Positions 8,419-15,894 are shown, counted from the first letter of the stretch. The stretch is DNA of 32,924 nucleotides from Alphaproteobacteria bacterium (GCA_030426245.1 JAUHYZ010000027.1:1-32924), one strand, 5' to 3'. A program made the numbers and translations. The notes: generated from the letters alone by a model not told the origin.

Positions 8419-8872
8419 AACAGGTTGTCGCTCAGTTGAGAGCGCCGTCACCGCCCCCGGCACTGGTCTCAGTTCCCTTGGTCATGTCAGACTAACGTTG
8501 CAGTCGCCGAAGTCGACTGCTGACGCGCTGCAGCGGCGAACAGAGCTGCCATCTTGCCAACGGCTCAGTTCGCGCCTTGCGATCGTGACCGAGATTGGCG
8601 CCAACTGCGGAATGTCCGTTTCTAGGTCCGTCTGGGCAATAGCAGACAGTCCGCTCACGGCCCAATTGCTGAAGTTAGTTTGGTGAGGGCTGAACGTCCG
8701 CTAACCACCAAATGTCAGACATCCAGCCACCACTTCGCTTCGCTCAATACCAGCCGTAAGATTTGGAATACTGCAAGGCTCAAGCTTTCGGGTGTCTCGC
8801 CGAATAGGCAGCACCCGGATAACTAGGTCCGATTATTCCTAGGACTTCCTCCTTGACGTCGCCCGCGTAGAT
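8419..8872. other. Gene-free stretch between the catabolic operon and the recombinase
   Basis: No supported gene is seen. A small hairpin, CGCTC-6-GAGCG at 8429-8444, follows the reductase stop but has no T-run, so it is at best a weak terminator. From about 8616 to 8715 there is a patch with repeated GTCCG words (at 8619, 8629, 8649 and 8697) and a short GTCTG...CAGAC stem. It resembles degenerate interspersed repeat material rather than coding sequence. A further CTAGG...CCTAG dyad lies at about 8823-8841. The downstream boundary is the recombinase stop codon. Confidence 0.5.
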
Positions 8873-9418
8873 TCAGTTGCTGTTGAGTGCTCGGTATACA
8901 CTGGCACGCCCAATCCCGAGCTGCTTTGCGATCTCAGTACCGCCGAAACCTTCGTCACGAAGCTTGCGGACAGCGGCGACATCCACGGAAGGCTTGCGGC
9001 CTCGATAGACACCTGCTGCTTTGGCTCGCTCGATACCCTCTCGCTGACGTTCTCGCCGAATGTCAGCCTCGAACTCGGCGATCGATGCGAGCACGCCAAG
9101 TAGCAGTTTTCCGGTGCTGCTGGTTGTGTCCATCCCTGGCTGCTGGATGCAGTGAAAGCACGCACCTTTGTCGGACAGCTGGCGAATGATTGCATGCAGA
9201 TCACCAGCCGAACGAGCCAGGCGATCGAGACGGGTCACAACGAGAGTGTCACCTTCACGAACGAACGACATCGCTTCTTCGAGCTGGTCGCGCTGAACGG
9301 TGCTGGTACCACTTCGCTTCTCCGAGATGACTTTCTCGCATCCTGCAGCCTCCAATGCTTCAAGCTGCACACCGAGAGATTGCCCAACAGAACTTACGCG
9401 AGCGTACCCAACCAGCAT
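8873..9418 (-). CDS. Serine recombinase (Tn3-type resolvase/invertase family)
   Basis: The 181-aa product has the small serine recombinase layout: catalytic domain with the nucleophile in GYARVSS (Ser9), VTRLDRLARS in the active site, the long E helix (LLLGVLASIAEFEADIRRER) and a C-terminal helix-turn-helix (GTEIAKQLGIGRASVYRAL). Length matches Tn3-type resolvases. The ATG at 9418 is chosen because AAGGTGG precedes it at normal spacing; an upstream extension to 9460 has no support. No transposase gene accompanies it. A dyad-rich region just upstream (9432-9497) may be its recombination site. Invertase versus resolvase activity cannot be decided from sequence. Confidence 0.93.
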   Translation of the reverse strand: MLVGYARVSSVGQSLGVQLEALEAAGCEKVISEKRSGTSTVQRDQLEEAMSFVREGDTLVVTRLDRLARSAGDLHAIIRQLSDKGACFHCIQQPGMDTTSSTGKLLLGVLASIAEFEADIRRERQREGIERAKAAGVYRGRKPSVDVAAVRKLRDEGFGGTEIAKQLGIGRASVYRALNSN

Positions 9419-9431
9419 CAATAACCACCTT

Positions 9432-9497
9432 GTCTCAATAGCTTTTAGACCATTGAGCAATGGTGTCCCAAAATTGCGGAGTCAACCCTATTGAGAC
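9432..9497. repeat. Nested inverted repeats upstream of the recombinase, candidate res/crossover site
   Basis: A perfect 10-base inverted repeat GTCTCAATAG (9432-9441) / CTATTGAGAC (9488-9497) encloses a perfect palindrome ACCATTG-AG-CAATGGT (9449-9464). Weaker TTTTAGAC / GTGTCCCAAAA symmetry surrounds the palindrome. Resolvase res sites are built from dyads directly upstream of the recombinase gene and also act as its operator. Position and symmetry fit; the family-specific sequence cannot be confirmed here. Confidence 0.45.
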
Positions 9498-9658
9498 GGC
9501 TTGGCATGTCTATTGCTGCCTCATGTAATTGCCTCGTTAGGGTATACCCATCGGGGACTGGAATTGGGCCGATTGGAGACTGTCAGCCTTTTTGTCCGCA
9601 AAAGGTCAAACGCTGCCTTAAGAAGACAATGCATTAGACCCTAGAGCCGCGTAGCAAC

Positions 9659-10222
9659 CTAGGCTTCAAATCCCTTTGCCAACGCATTCAAGCCAAGATC
9701 GAAATCCGATGAAAAATCGATCATCTGTGCCAGGTGATTGTTGAAACGCTCGTTCTGTTCAAAGACTAGCCAACCGATTGTGAACGAGACAACGGCCGTG
9801 TGCACCTTCATGGCCGCCTGCATACTGATGCCGCTCTCACGCAAGGGAAGGTATAGCTCATCCATAATCTCACTGACCTTGTCCGGCCAAGGACCGGCAA
9901 GCACGCACAGTTTTGCTGAATCCCGCACCCTCGACAGTCCAGCCCGAAATGCCGTTCCGAATTGTACCAGAAATGCACGCCAATTTTCAGTCGGTGCGAC
10001 CGAGTGGAAGGCGGCCCTATGGATAGTGTTGACCATCAGGCTGATGAGATCTTCCTTGCTGGCAATATGACGATAGAGTGAAGATTGCTGAACCCCGAGA
10101 CGTTTCGCCAACGTTCGCATGCTGAGCGCCTCAAAGCCTTCTTCCTGCAATTGATCGAATGCTGCTGCGACAATTCTGTCTTGGCTCAGTTTCATCGCTC
10201 GGTCGTGCACCACTTCATCCAT
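9659..10222 (-). CDS. TetR/AcrR-family regulator (TetR_C type)
   Basis: The 187-aa product begins its DNA-binding domain at MKLSQDRIVAAAFDQLQEEG and has the HTH MRTLAKRLGVQQSSLYRHIASKEDLI. This aligns closely with the tetracycline-repressor subgroup rather than AcrR-like members. The C-terminal ligand/dimer domain ends in LGLNALAKGFEA. The start is uncertain: ATG 10222 (used here) or ATG 10195, both with weak ribosome sites. The GTG at 10252 would lie inside the presumed operator. It is divergent from the SnoaL-like/DoxX-like/SDR operon, the usual arrangement for a local repressor of that operon. The effector is unknown. Confidence 0.88.
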   Translation of the reverse strand: MDEVVHDRAMKLSQDRIVAAAFDQLQEEGFEALSMRTLAKRLGVQQSSLYRHIASKEDLISLMVNTIHRAAFHSVAPTENWRAFLVQFGTAFRAGLSRVRDSAKLCVLAGPWPDKVSEIMDELYLPLRESGISMQAAMKVHTAVVSFTIGWLVFEQNERFNNHLAQMIDFSSDFDLGLNALAKGFEA

Positions 10223-10223
10223 A

Positions 10224-10259
10224 TTGACAAACCCATACGGGTTTGCGAACACTGTTCGC
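10224..10259. promoter_or_regulatory. Two overlapping palindromes, likely TetR operators in a divergent promoter
   Basis: CAAACCC-ATAC-GGGTTTG (10228-10245) and GCGAAC-ACT-GTTCGC (10245-10259) are both perfect and share one base. The second resembles operators of TetR_C-type repressors. A plus-strand TTGACA (10224-10229) is a consensus -35 partly inside the first palindrome, with only a weak -10 candidate (AACACT, 10248-10253). Binding here would block both divergent promoters. Confidence 0.62.
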
Positions 10260-10319
10260 TAAATCGAGTTGATGGCGATGTCGACTGCTAAATCAACCAA
10301 CTTAATCCAGGAGAGAATG

Positions 10320-10853
10320 ATGGCGTTAAAGAGGTCAATGGCGGCATTGCTGGTTCTGCCGATCGGGCTCTGTAGCTTACACGGCACGGCTATCGGTCAA
10401 ATTATTCCGCCGGAAAGCTCCATTCAAACCGAGGCCGACCGCAGTGCTTGGGAAGCCGAGGACACATCGCCCAAAGCCGTCGTGGACAAATTCAACCAGC
10501 TAGCCTTCTTCGATGGCAAACCGATCGAGGCGATCAAGAAGTATATTTCGGACGACTTCATCGAGCGCAATCCAGATTTCGCCAATGACGACTTCGCGAC
10601 CGATAAGGAAGCGATCCTGAACTTCTTCGAAACTCGCGGCTGGAAGGAAGGCGAGCAGAATAGCGATACGATCTATCAGGTTATCGCGGAAGGCGACCGG
10701 GTGGTTGTATTTCACCATGTAAAGATGAACCCGGAAGACCGCGGCATTGCCTTTGTCGATATCTTTCGCGTGAAAGACGGTCTGATCGTCGAACATTGGG
10801 CGGTGGGCCAACCCGTTCCCGACACGGTCTCCCCTCGCCACAGCATGTTCTGA
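10320..10853 (+). CDS. Exported SnoaL-like (NTF2-fold) protein
   Basis: The 177-aa product starts with a signal peptide (MALKRSMAALLVLPIGLCS, likely cut near AIGQ) and is followed by an NTF2/SnoaL-like domain. Typical features are VVDKFNQLAFFDGKPIEAIKKY, IERNPDF, RVVVFHHVK and the closing IFRVKDGLIVEHW. Family members bind or isomerise small hydrophobic compounds; an enzymatic role is not certain. Two ATGs sit in tandem (10317, 10320). The second has better spacing to the strong AGGAGAG at 10309. It is the first gene of the operon controlled by the divergent TetR gene. Confidence 0.83.
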   Translation: MALKRSMAALLVLPIGLCSLHGTAIGQIIPPESSIQTEADRSAWEAEDTSPKAVVDKFNQLAFFDGKPIEAIKKYISDDFIERNPDFANDDFATDKEAILNFFETRGWKEGEQNSDTIYQVIAEGDRVVVFHHVKMNPEDRGIAFVDIFRVKDGLIVEHWAVGQPVPDTVSPRHSMF

Positions 10854-10938
10854 CGCTCAATTCGAAACCGCAAGCTTAGCCCAGGCAAGACATCGCGCCC
10901 GTTGCGCGCGTCTGGCCTGCGGGCTGGAGAAATATCTC

Positions 10939-11607
10939 ATGACCCAATATGAGCAGGACACCACATCGTCGCATTCGCAAAGCGCCGGCTGGTTCGTGGC
11001 GACGGTTTACGCGGTGCAATTCTTCTTCGGAGGATGGTTCCTCTTCCACGGACTCAATTTCTTCGTGGAATTCTTCGTTCAGCCAGCAGGCTCATCGTCC
11101 ATCGCAAGCGAAGTGATTTCCGCGCTCATTCACTCCGGGCTGTTCGCCGTGGTCAAGGCGATAGAGGTGGTGGTTGGTATAGCCCTCCTTGCCAACCGGT
11201 TTGTACCATTGGCAGTGGTTTCAGCTTTTCCGGTTTCATTTTCGATTGCCTACATCAATCTGTTCGCCAATGGCGACACCATGAGCATTGTTGTGGCGAT
11301 TACGGTGATCGCACTCAATTCTGTGATTGCTCTGGGCCATATGGACCGGTTTTGGCCAATATTGGCCTATAATCAGGGCGATCCGAATATAGCCGGGCTG
11401 GTTCCGTATCCCGGAGAGGCGGTTCCCGCCACGCGGCGTCCAACTTCAAGCCTCGCAATGCGCGGCTGGCTCCACGCCCTTTGCATCATTGCCGGTATTC
11501 TCGCCCCAATTGGCGTGACGTTGCTGACAACACAGGATGGTGGCTTTCGGAGCCTGGAACACTATCGCGGCGTGACCGGCAATGCCGATCCTCACTCGGC
11601 CGACTGA
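10939..11607 (+). CDS. DoxX-like integral membrane protein
   Basis: The 222-aa product has about five hydrophobic segments (18-46, 58-85, 87-108, 115-134 and 177-196). GWFLFHGLNFF near the first helix and the later helix order resemble DoxX/DoxD-like membrane proteins, which are linked to quinone or thiol redox in the membrane. No catalytic motif is visible, so the function is open. GGAG lies 9 bases before the ATG. The 85-base gap to the SnoaL-like gene contains no clear terminator, so cotranscription is likely. The SDR gene follows 33 bases later. Confidence 0.68.
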   Translation: MTQYEQDTTSSHSQSAGWFVATVYAVQFFFGGWFLFHGLNFFVEFFVQPAGSSSIASEVISALIHSGLFAVVKAIEVVVGIALLANRFVPLAVVSAFPVSFSIAYINLFANGDTMSIVVAITVIALNSVIALGHMDRFWPILAYNQGDPNIAGLVPYPGEAVPATRRPTSSLAMRGWLHALCIIAGILAPIGVTLLTTQDGGFRSLEHYRGVTGNADPHSAD

Positions 11608-11640
11608 ACCAGAAAACACTAACGAGCAGGAAGAAGAACG

Positions 11641-12390
11641 ATGTCTGAGCTTATGGGCAAAGTTGCCGTGATCACAGGTGCCTCACGCGGAATAGGGGCC
11701 GCATTCTCGCGGGCTATTGCCGCCAAAGGTGCAAAGGTCATGCTGGCAGACATCTTGGACAGTGGATCTGTCGTCAAGGAAATCGAAGCGGCGGGAGGTC
11801 TGGCTCACGAGGTCATATGCGACGTATCGTCGCCCGATGCTGTGTCGAAACTGGAGCAAGAGACAAGAGAAGCATTTGGTGATGTCTCAATCCTCGTAAA
11901 CAACGCAGGGCTGCATCCAAAGCCGATGCCTTTCGAGGAATTGGACTTCCATTATTGGCAGCACACCATGGCAGTGAACCTCAATGCCATGTTCCTGACG
12001 ATGCAAGCCTTCCTGCCCCACCTGAAGCGCAATGGCTGGGGCCGAATTATCAATGTCTCGTCTTCGTCCGCCAACACCGCACCGCCCAATGGAATGCCTT
12101 ACGTCACGAGTAAGGCGGGCGTAGTTGGGCTGACCCGGGCAGCAGCGACCGAGTTCGGAAAATACAACATCACTGTTAACGCAATTGCGCCAAATCCGGT
12201 CAGGACGCCAGGCGCAGACGACATTCTGCCCGAAGCGATGTATCAGGCGATTGCCGATACGCAGCCAATCGCACGCGTGATGGAGCCCAAGGACGTAGTT
12301 GGAACTCTATTGTTTCTGTGTTCGAACGGCAGCGAGTTCATGACTGGTCAGAACCTCCATGTCGACGGAGGAACGGTAAGAGCTGGATAG
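11641..12390 (+). CDS. Short-chain dehydrogenase/reductase (SDR)
   Basis: This is a classical 249-aa SDR: cofactor motif TGASRGIG (12-19), NNAG (87-90), catalytic Ser in NVSSSS (140-142), Tyr154 and Lys158 in YVTSKAG, and a C-terminal HVDGGT. The Asp at LADILD after the second strand suggests NAD(H) preference. These enzymes oxidise or reduce alcohol/ketone groups; the substrate is unknown. AGGAAGAAG precedes the ATG. It is the last gene of the TetR-linked operon, followed by a hairpin at 12394. Confidence 0.93.
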   Translation: MSELMGKVAVITGASRGIGAAFSRAIAAKGAKVMLADILDSGSVVKEIEAAGGLAHEVICDVSSPDAVSKLEQETREAFGDVSILVNNAGLHPKPMPFEELDFHYWQHTMAVNLNAMFLTMQAFLPHLKRNGWGRIINVSSSSANTAPPNGMPYVTSKAGVVGLTRAAATEFGKYNITVNAIAPNPVRTPGADDILPEAMYQAIADTQPIARVMEPKDVVGTLLFLCSNGSEFMTGQNLHVDGGTVRAG

Positions 12391-12393
12391 ATC

Positions 12394-12417
12394 TTTCGCA
12401 GTTCTGTATCTGCGAAA
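12394..12417 (+). terminator. Hairpin after the SDR gene
   Basis: TTTCGCAG (12394-12401) and CTGCGAAA (12410-12417) form a perfect 8-base stem with an 8-base loop, four bases after the SDR stop. No long T-run follows (CTTACGTG), so termination may be inefficient or the site may be an operator. The remaining bases up to 12550 show nothing clear apart from GTCCGC-containing repeat-like sequence near 12488. Confidence 0.4.
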
Positions 12418-12550
12418 CTTACGTGTAGTTGTTCCACACCAATCCAGCCGTCACGCATAACCTGATGGCTCCAAGGCCGCCGCTTTGTCCGCAACGACGT
12501 CCTGCAGGAAAGGCATGCATGGCCGGAATGCGCCTGACCGCTTTCAATAT

Positions 12551-13102
12551 TTATCCTAGAGCTTCATAATGGCGCTGCAGAACCGCCAAAATGCGTCCAA
12601 ACTCTTCCACCGAAATGTCATCGGCAGGTTGCTCTGGGAGTTGTCGCGCTTCCAACATTTGACTCGCAATCTGCACACTTAAGTCAGCCAAGCGGATCAT
12701 TTCGTTGCCCGTGATCGCGGCCCGATCAAATACCTCTGAATATGAAAGCTTGTCACTTCGATGAGCAAACAGTTGGTCTCTGAATTGACGGACTTTCAAC
12801 GTGATTGGTTCCGCCTCCGCAATGAGACCCGAGGCTATTCCATCGAGTTGTTTGGATAGCCTCTTGAAACGTATCGTTCCGTGTCGATCTCCAAAAAGGC
12901 TGTGCGTGGTTACCATAAATGCGATGAATTGTGCGTGTTCGACGAATCGCCACGCACCCCAATGCTCGTCCAATGCCTCGTGAAACAGTGAGCGACCAGC
13001 GGCGCTCGCCGTGGTCCACCAAAGGCCGCAATGCACGCGTGCTCGGACAGCAAGCTTAGCGGCCCTCACAATCTGGTCGTCCAAAGGCAGCGGCTTTGCC
13101 AT
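12551..13102 (-). CDS. HEPN (AbiU2-like) domain protein
   Basis: The 183-aa, mostly helical protein has the HEPN-type motif RDQLFAH (Arg108 to His114) followed by RSDKLSYSEVFDRA. This is characteristic of the AbiU2-like HEPN group. HEPN proteins are often RNases in abortive infection or toxin-antitoxin pairs, and the Arg and His are the usual catalytic residues. No nucleotidyltransferase or recognisable antitoxin is next to it, and the next minus-strand gene upstream is separated by a strong terminator. The family call is by eye and the nuclease role is inferred. No good ribosome site precedes the ATG at 13102, so the start is moderately certain. Confidence 0.65.
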   Translation of the reverse strand: MAKPLPLDDQIVRAAKLAVRARVHCGLWWTTASAAGRSLFHEALDEHWGAWRFVEHAQFIAFMVTTHSLFGDRHGTIRFKRLSKQLDGIASGLIAEAEPITLKVRQFRDQLFAHRSDKLSYSEVFDRAAITGNEMIRLADLSVQIASQMLEARQLPEQPADDISVEEFGRILAVLQRHYEALG

Positions 13103-13223
13103 TGCACCATATTAGACAACTTGAAGGCTTCAGCGCACTTAATTCTGCCAGCGTCCGCTATCTGGACTGCAATTTTCTCCTTAGAAAGTCAGCATTTGGC
13201 GCAATGCTGCCGCCTTCGCTAAG

Positions 13224-13254
13224 AGCCTGGCCGGAATGGTTCTCCGGCCAGGCT
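13224..13254 (-). terminator. Strong hairpin terminator for the 13263-13859 gene
   Basis: AGCCTGGCCGGA (13224-13235) and TCCGGCCAGGCT (13243-13254) form a perfect 12-base GC-rich stem with a 7-base loop. It lies 8 bases past the stop of the minus-strand gene. There is no T-tract, but stem strength and position fit a terminator. A smaller CAGCATT / AATGCTG dyad lies at 13190-13209. Confidence 0.65.
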
Positions 13255-13262
13255 GCTAGCGA

Positions 13263-13859
13263 TCATCTCGATTTCTTCGGCAAGATCAGCTCATAGTCAG
13301 GTGGAAGTATGCGAAGGAATTCACCCTCCACGCCTGCAATTCCGACGATGCCGTCTTCCATATCGTCTCGCAGTGTAACCAGCCCGCCGGTCAATTCCCA
13401 GCGAGAGCGAAGATGGATTGTGAATCGTGTGGGAAGTTCGCCCCAGCGATCGAGGTGCCATGCGCAATAGACGCTGGTCGCTTCTTCGAAGCTAGTCGCA
13501 AAAACCCTAGCGTCATCGCCTTCATCAGCCGTTGCACGAAAATAGCGAACAGAAGGCTCGGGGGGGGCGAGATATCCGAGCGGGTCAGATTGGGGCTCAC
13601 CGACCATCCACCGGTGCTCTAAGGACGACCAGTAACCTATCCCTGATGCTCCGAGGGCCGAAGCTTTTGCCATGTGAGGGCGTGCTGCCACCCAGGTTTC
13701 ATTATAAATGCAGATGTTATCGGTGTCTGTCGGCTGGTCGGCATGATGTGTGCTGACCCATTGTTGATAGATCGTTTCGGCTTGGCTTGCTCCTGATGCA
13801 AAGATCGTCACAGGGACGTCCGCCCAGCTCCGGGTGAACTCGAACACTTTAATCGTCAT
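13263..13859 (-). CDS. Hypothetical protein
   Basis: I do not recognise this 198-aa protein. It begins MTIKVFEFTRSWADVPVTIFASGAS and contains two parts of similar style, TIFASGASQAETIYQQWVSTHH and VFATSFEEATSVYCAWHLDRW. These look like a duplicated unit (an aromatic-rich strand, then a helix beginning after ASG/ATS and ending in a Trp). It has no signal peptide or membrane segment. ATG 13859 is chosen over the upstream start because GAGG lies 8 bases before it and the added N-terminus would be low-complexity. The gene is alone between a terminator and a gap of about 275 bases (13860-14134) in which I see no gene. It is probably island cargo. Confidence 0.7.
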   Translation of the reverse strand: MTIKVFEFTRSWADVPVTIFASGASQAETIYQQWVSTHHADQPTDTDNICIYNETWVAARPHMAKASALGASGIGYWSSLEHRWMVGEPQSDPLGYLAPPEPSVRYFRATADEGDDARVFATSFEEATSVYCAWHLDRWGELPTRFTIHLRSRWELTGGLVTLRDDMEDGIVGIAGVEGEFLRILPPDYELILPKKSR

Positions 13860-14134
13860 TTGATAACCTCGTCGTTTGCTTGACGAGATCACTGTGTGTG
13901 AGACCGCATTGGAAGTCGGGTGGGCAATGCGCACGCTTTGCAGCTGGGTAGAGCTTGTATGGCAGGCTGGTTCAGAAGGCGTGTGCGCAGATCTCAGAGC
14001 TAGATCATGTTAATCTGCTCGAGGAAGCGCGTAGGGCGTCTAATTAAGGTTCTGACTTGTTAGGGTGCGATCTCAGATCATCGCGTTCAGCCGCATCCTG
14101 GAGAGCCGACAAAAATCGGAAATAATCCTGCGCT

Positions 14135-14605
14135 TCAAGCTCCTGGCCACGGCCATCGGCTCAGGTCGATAGGTTGCCATCTCGGCGGACGCGACGGGGT
14201 CCAAGGCGACGGGCTTTCCATCTGACTGACACGTTGCCGTGCCCGATAGATCAAAACGCGGAGAGTGGCAGGAGTATAGCCGTGATCCCGCCCCTGGTCT
14301 CTGAGCCACTCAGCGACCTTTGCGGGCTTCGCCTTCCCCACGCCCAATTGCCACTCCAGGAGCGTTACCGCAGCCCACACGTCCGCGACGAAAGCTTTGC
14401 CTTTTCCTGTTTCATCATGTTCCCAACGCCACTGCCAGAAGGCGCCATCATTTGATGCACGTCGATCTCGTTCTGCGAGGATGTGTTCCTCCAGATCCTT
14501 GGGAATAGATGGCGGAGGAGGGGGAGCCTTCCGCTTGCGCTCGTCCTCTTTGTTCTTTTGCCAGCGCGCTCTGGCTTTCTCGCGCTTCGAGTCAGTCACG
14601 GTCAT
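14135..14605 (-). CDS. Hypothetical protein with basic N-terminus and HTH-like segment
   Basis: The 156-aa product is unrecognised. It has a highly charged N-terminus (KREKARARWQKNKEDERKRK), a run of prolines, an acidic/aromatic middle (WQWRWEHDETGKG) and a helix-turn-helix-like stretch (KPAKVAEWLRDQG...YTPATLRVLIYRARQRV, about 95-127). The last 30 residues are Pro/Trp/Ser-rich. Another minus-strand frame (to 14073) reads more protein-like over the same bases and ends in LSRMRLNAMI, so the C-terminus may have been altered by a frameshift near 14220-14240. AGGGG precedes the ATG at 14605. It is divergent from the DUF5131 gene, and a DNA-binding role is possible. Confidence 0.6.
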   Translation of the reverse strand: MTVTDSKREKARARWQKNKEDERKRKAPPPPPSIPKDLEEHILAERDRRASNDGAFWQWRWEHDETGKGKAFVADVWAAVTLLEWQLGVGKAKPAKVAEWLRDQGRDHGYTPATLRVLIYRARQRVSQMESPSPWTPSRPPRWQPIDLSRWPWPGA

Positions 14606-14633
14606 CGAGCCCCTGCTCCAACTTGCATGTCTA

Positions 14634-14715
14634 TTTTGCGTCTATCTCAAGCCCGCCTGCTGTACGATAACGCGGACATATTTTGTAACAGATTAGCCAA
14701 GAGACAAACGCAAAA
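14634..14715. repeat. Inverted repeat in the divergent promoter region of the DUF5131 gene
   Basis: TTTTGCGT (14634-14641) and ACGCAAAA (14708-14715) are perfect 8-base inverted copies separated by 66 bases. They lie in the 178-base gap between the divergent genes at 14605 and 14784. They could be a looped operator pair or chance; there is no further extension. Confidence 0.35.
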
Positions 14716-14783
14716 ATGTGCGTATCTGAGTCGGCTCCCTTTCGATTGTCGAATGGGCTTCGAAACGAAGGAGCAAATCGAAT

Positions 14784-15569
14784 ATGTCTGATACAACGAA
14801 AATTGAATGGGCCGACCACACATTTAACCCGTGGATCGGTTGCACAAGGGTGAGCCCGGCATGCGACCATTGCTATGCCGAAGTCATGATGAGCCAGCGT
14901 TATTCTCGAGTACGCTGGGGCGCAGGTGAGGAACGTCAGCGCACTGGCATAGTCAACTGGAAAAAGCCACTTACTTGGAACCGAAAAGCTGAGCGCGCAG
15001 GCACTCGGCCATTTACCTTCTGTGCGTCGCTCGCTGACGTCTTCGATAACGAGGTGGAGGAAGTCTGGCGATCAGATCTCTTCGACCTAATCGATCAAAC
15101 GCCGCGGCTGGTCTGGCTTCTGCTAACCAAACGGATTGGAAATGTTCAAAAGATGGTGGAGCGCCCCTTGCCGAAGAATGTCGCGATTGGCGCCACCATG
15201 GCCAACCAGGCAGAATACGATCGCGATCATTGGAAGCTGCAAAAGGTCAAAGAGACGCTGAACCCGCTTTTCACCTTCGGTAGCTTCGAGCCATTGCTGG
15301 GTCCGATCCAGATGAATGCAGCTGCTCCCGACTGGATCATCGTTGGTGGTGAAAGTGGACGAGGCGCAAGGACGATGTATTTGGAATGGGCTCGCGGATT
15401 GCGCGAACAATCTGAGGCGTTGGGCCGTGTGTTCAATTTCAAGCAGGTCGGCGGTTCCGGTAAAGGGAATGGTGGCCATTTGTTGGATGGCTGCCAGTAT
15501 TATGACCGGCCTGAAGTCGAAGCGCTGGAGGCAAGTGTCGACCAGCCGGATGATAGCCAAGCTGCATGA
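14784..15569 (+). CDS. DUF5131 (phage Gp37/Gp68-like) family protein
   Basis: The 261-aa protein has the hallmarks of the Gp37/Gp68-like DUF5131 family: TKIEWADHTFNPWIGCTRVSPACDHCYAE at the start with three cysteines (20, 27, 30), then FTFCASLADVFD, WLLLTKRIGN, NVAIGATM, FGSFEPLLGPI, WIIVGGESGRGAR and VFNFKQVGG. The Cys spacing and the order of motifs resemble a radical-SAM-like barrel, but no activity is established for this copy. Relatives occur in phages and islands, often next to a three-Cys-motif partner (TcmP). None is found here. GGAG precedes the ATG. The acidic C-terminal tail (EALEASVDQPDDSQAA) is variable. Confidence 0.87.
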   Translation: MSDTTKIEWADHTFNPWIGCTRVSPACDHCYAEVMMSQRYSRVRWGAGEERQRTGIVNWKKPLTWNRKAERAGTRPFTFCASLADVFDNEVEEVWRSDLFDLIDQTPRLVWLLLTKRIGNVQKMVERPLPKNVAIGATMANQAEYDRDHWKLQKVKETLNPLFTFGSFEPLLGPIQMNAAAPDWIIVGGESGRGARTMYLEWARGLREQSEALGRVFNFKQVGGSGKGNGGHLLDGCQYYDRPEVEALEASVDQPDDSQAA

Positions 15570-15628
15570 GGTTCATTGACTGCACCTATGCGTGACCTCA
15601 CGCCGTGGATAGGTGAAAACTGGAATAT

Positions 15629-15662
15629 GGTCGGAGCACTGTTTGCGCAGTTCGCTCCGGCC
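15629..15662 (+). repeat. Long hairpin 60 bases after the DUF5131 stop
   Basis: GGTCGGAGC (15629-15637) pairs with GCTCCGGCC (15654-15662) with one G-T pair. The inner ACTG (15638-15641) pairs with CAGT (15648-15651), leaving a 2-base bulge and a 6-base loop. Thirteen pairs make it a stable structure. No T-run follows, so it is more likely an RNA structure, a Rho-associated terminator or a protein site than an intrinsic terminator. Confidence 0.5.
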
Positions 15663-15729
15663 ATGTCCCGCTTGATAAATTGGCGGAATCCGGCGCAGCA
15701 TTTTCCCGTCCGCCATCATAACTTCGGCC

Positions 15730-15821
15730 TTTGTGTCCAACGGAACTCTGCGATGGGTTTCGGGGGAATATACTTTGGTAAAGCTGAGCAAGTCCAAGCA
15801 GCGCATTCAGTTGGACACAAA
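15730..15821. repeat. 12-base perfect inverted repeat
   Basis: TTTGTGTCCAAC (15730-15741) and GTTGGACACAAA (15810-15821) are perfect inverted copies with 68 bases between them. No transposase or target duplication is seen, so they may be ends of a tiny non-autonomous element, recombinase arm sites or a structured RNA stem. Confidence 0.5.
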
Positions 15822-15894
15822 CCTTGCTTCGAAGCGGTAAGGTGATTCAAGGTAAGGCAAATGCTAGCCGTGGCATATCCATGATCCATATTTG

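Noticed and set aside
8498..8686. Short plus-strand frame after the reductase gene
   Set aside because: It lies in repeat-like sequence with no start signal.
8419..9658. Tn3-type transposon around the serine recombinase
   Set aside because: No terminal inverted repeats of Tn3 type, transposase or target duplication could be seen.
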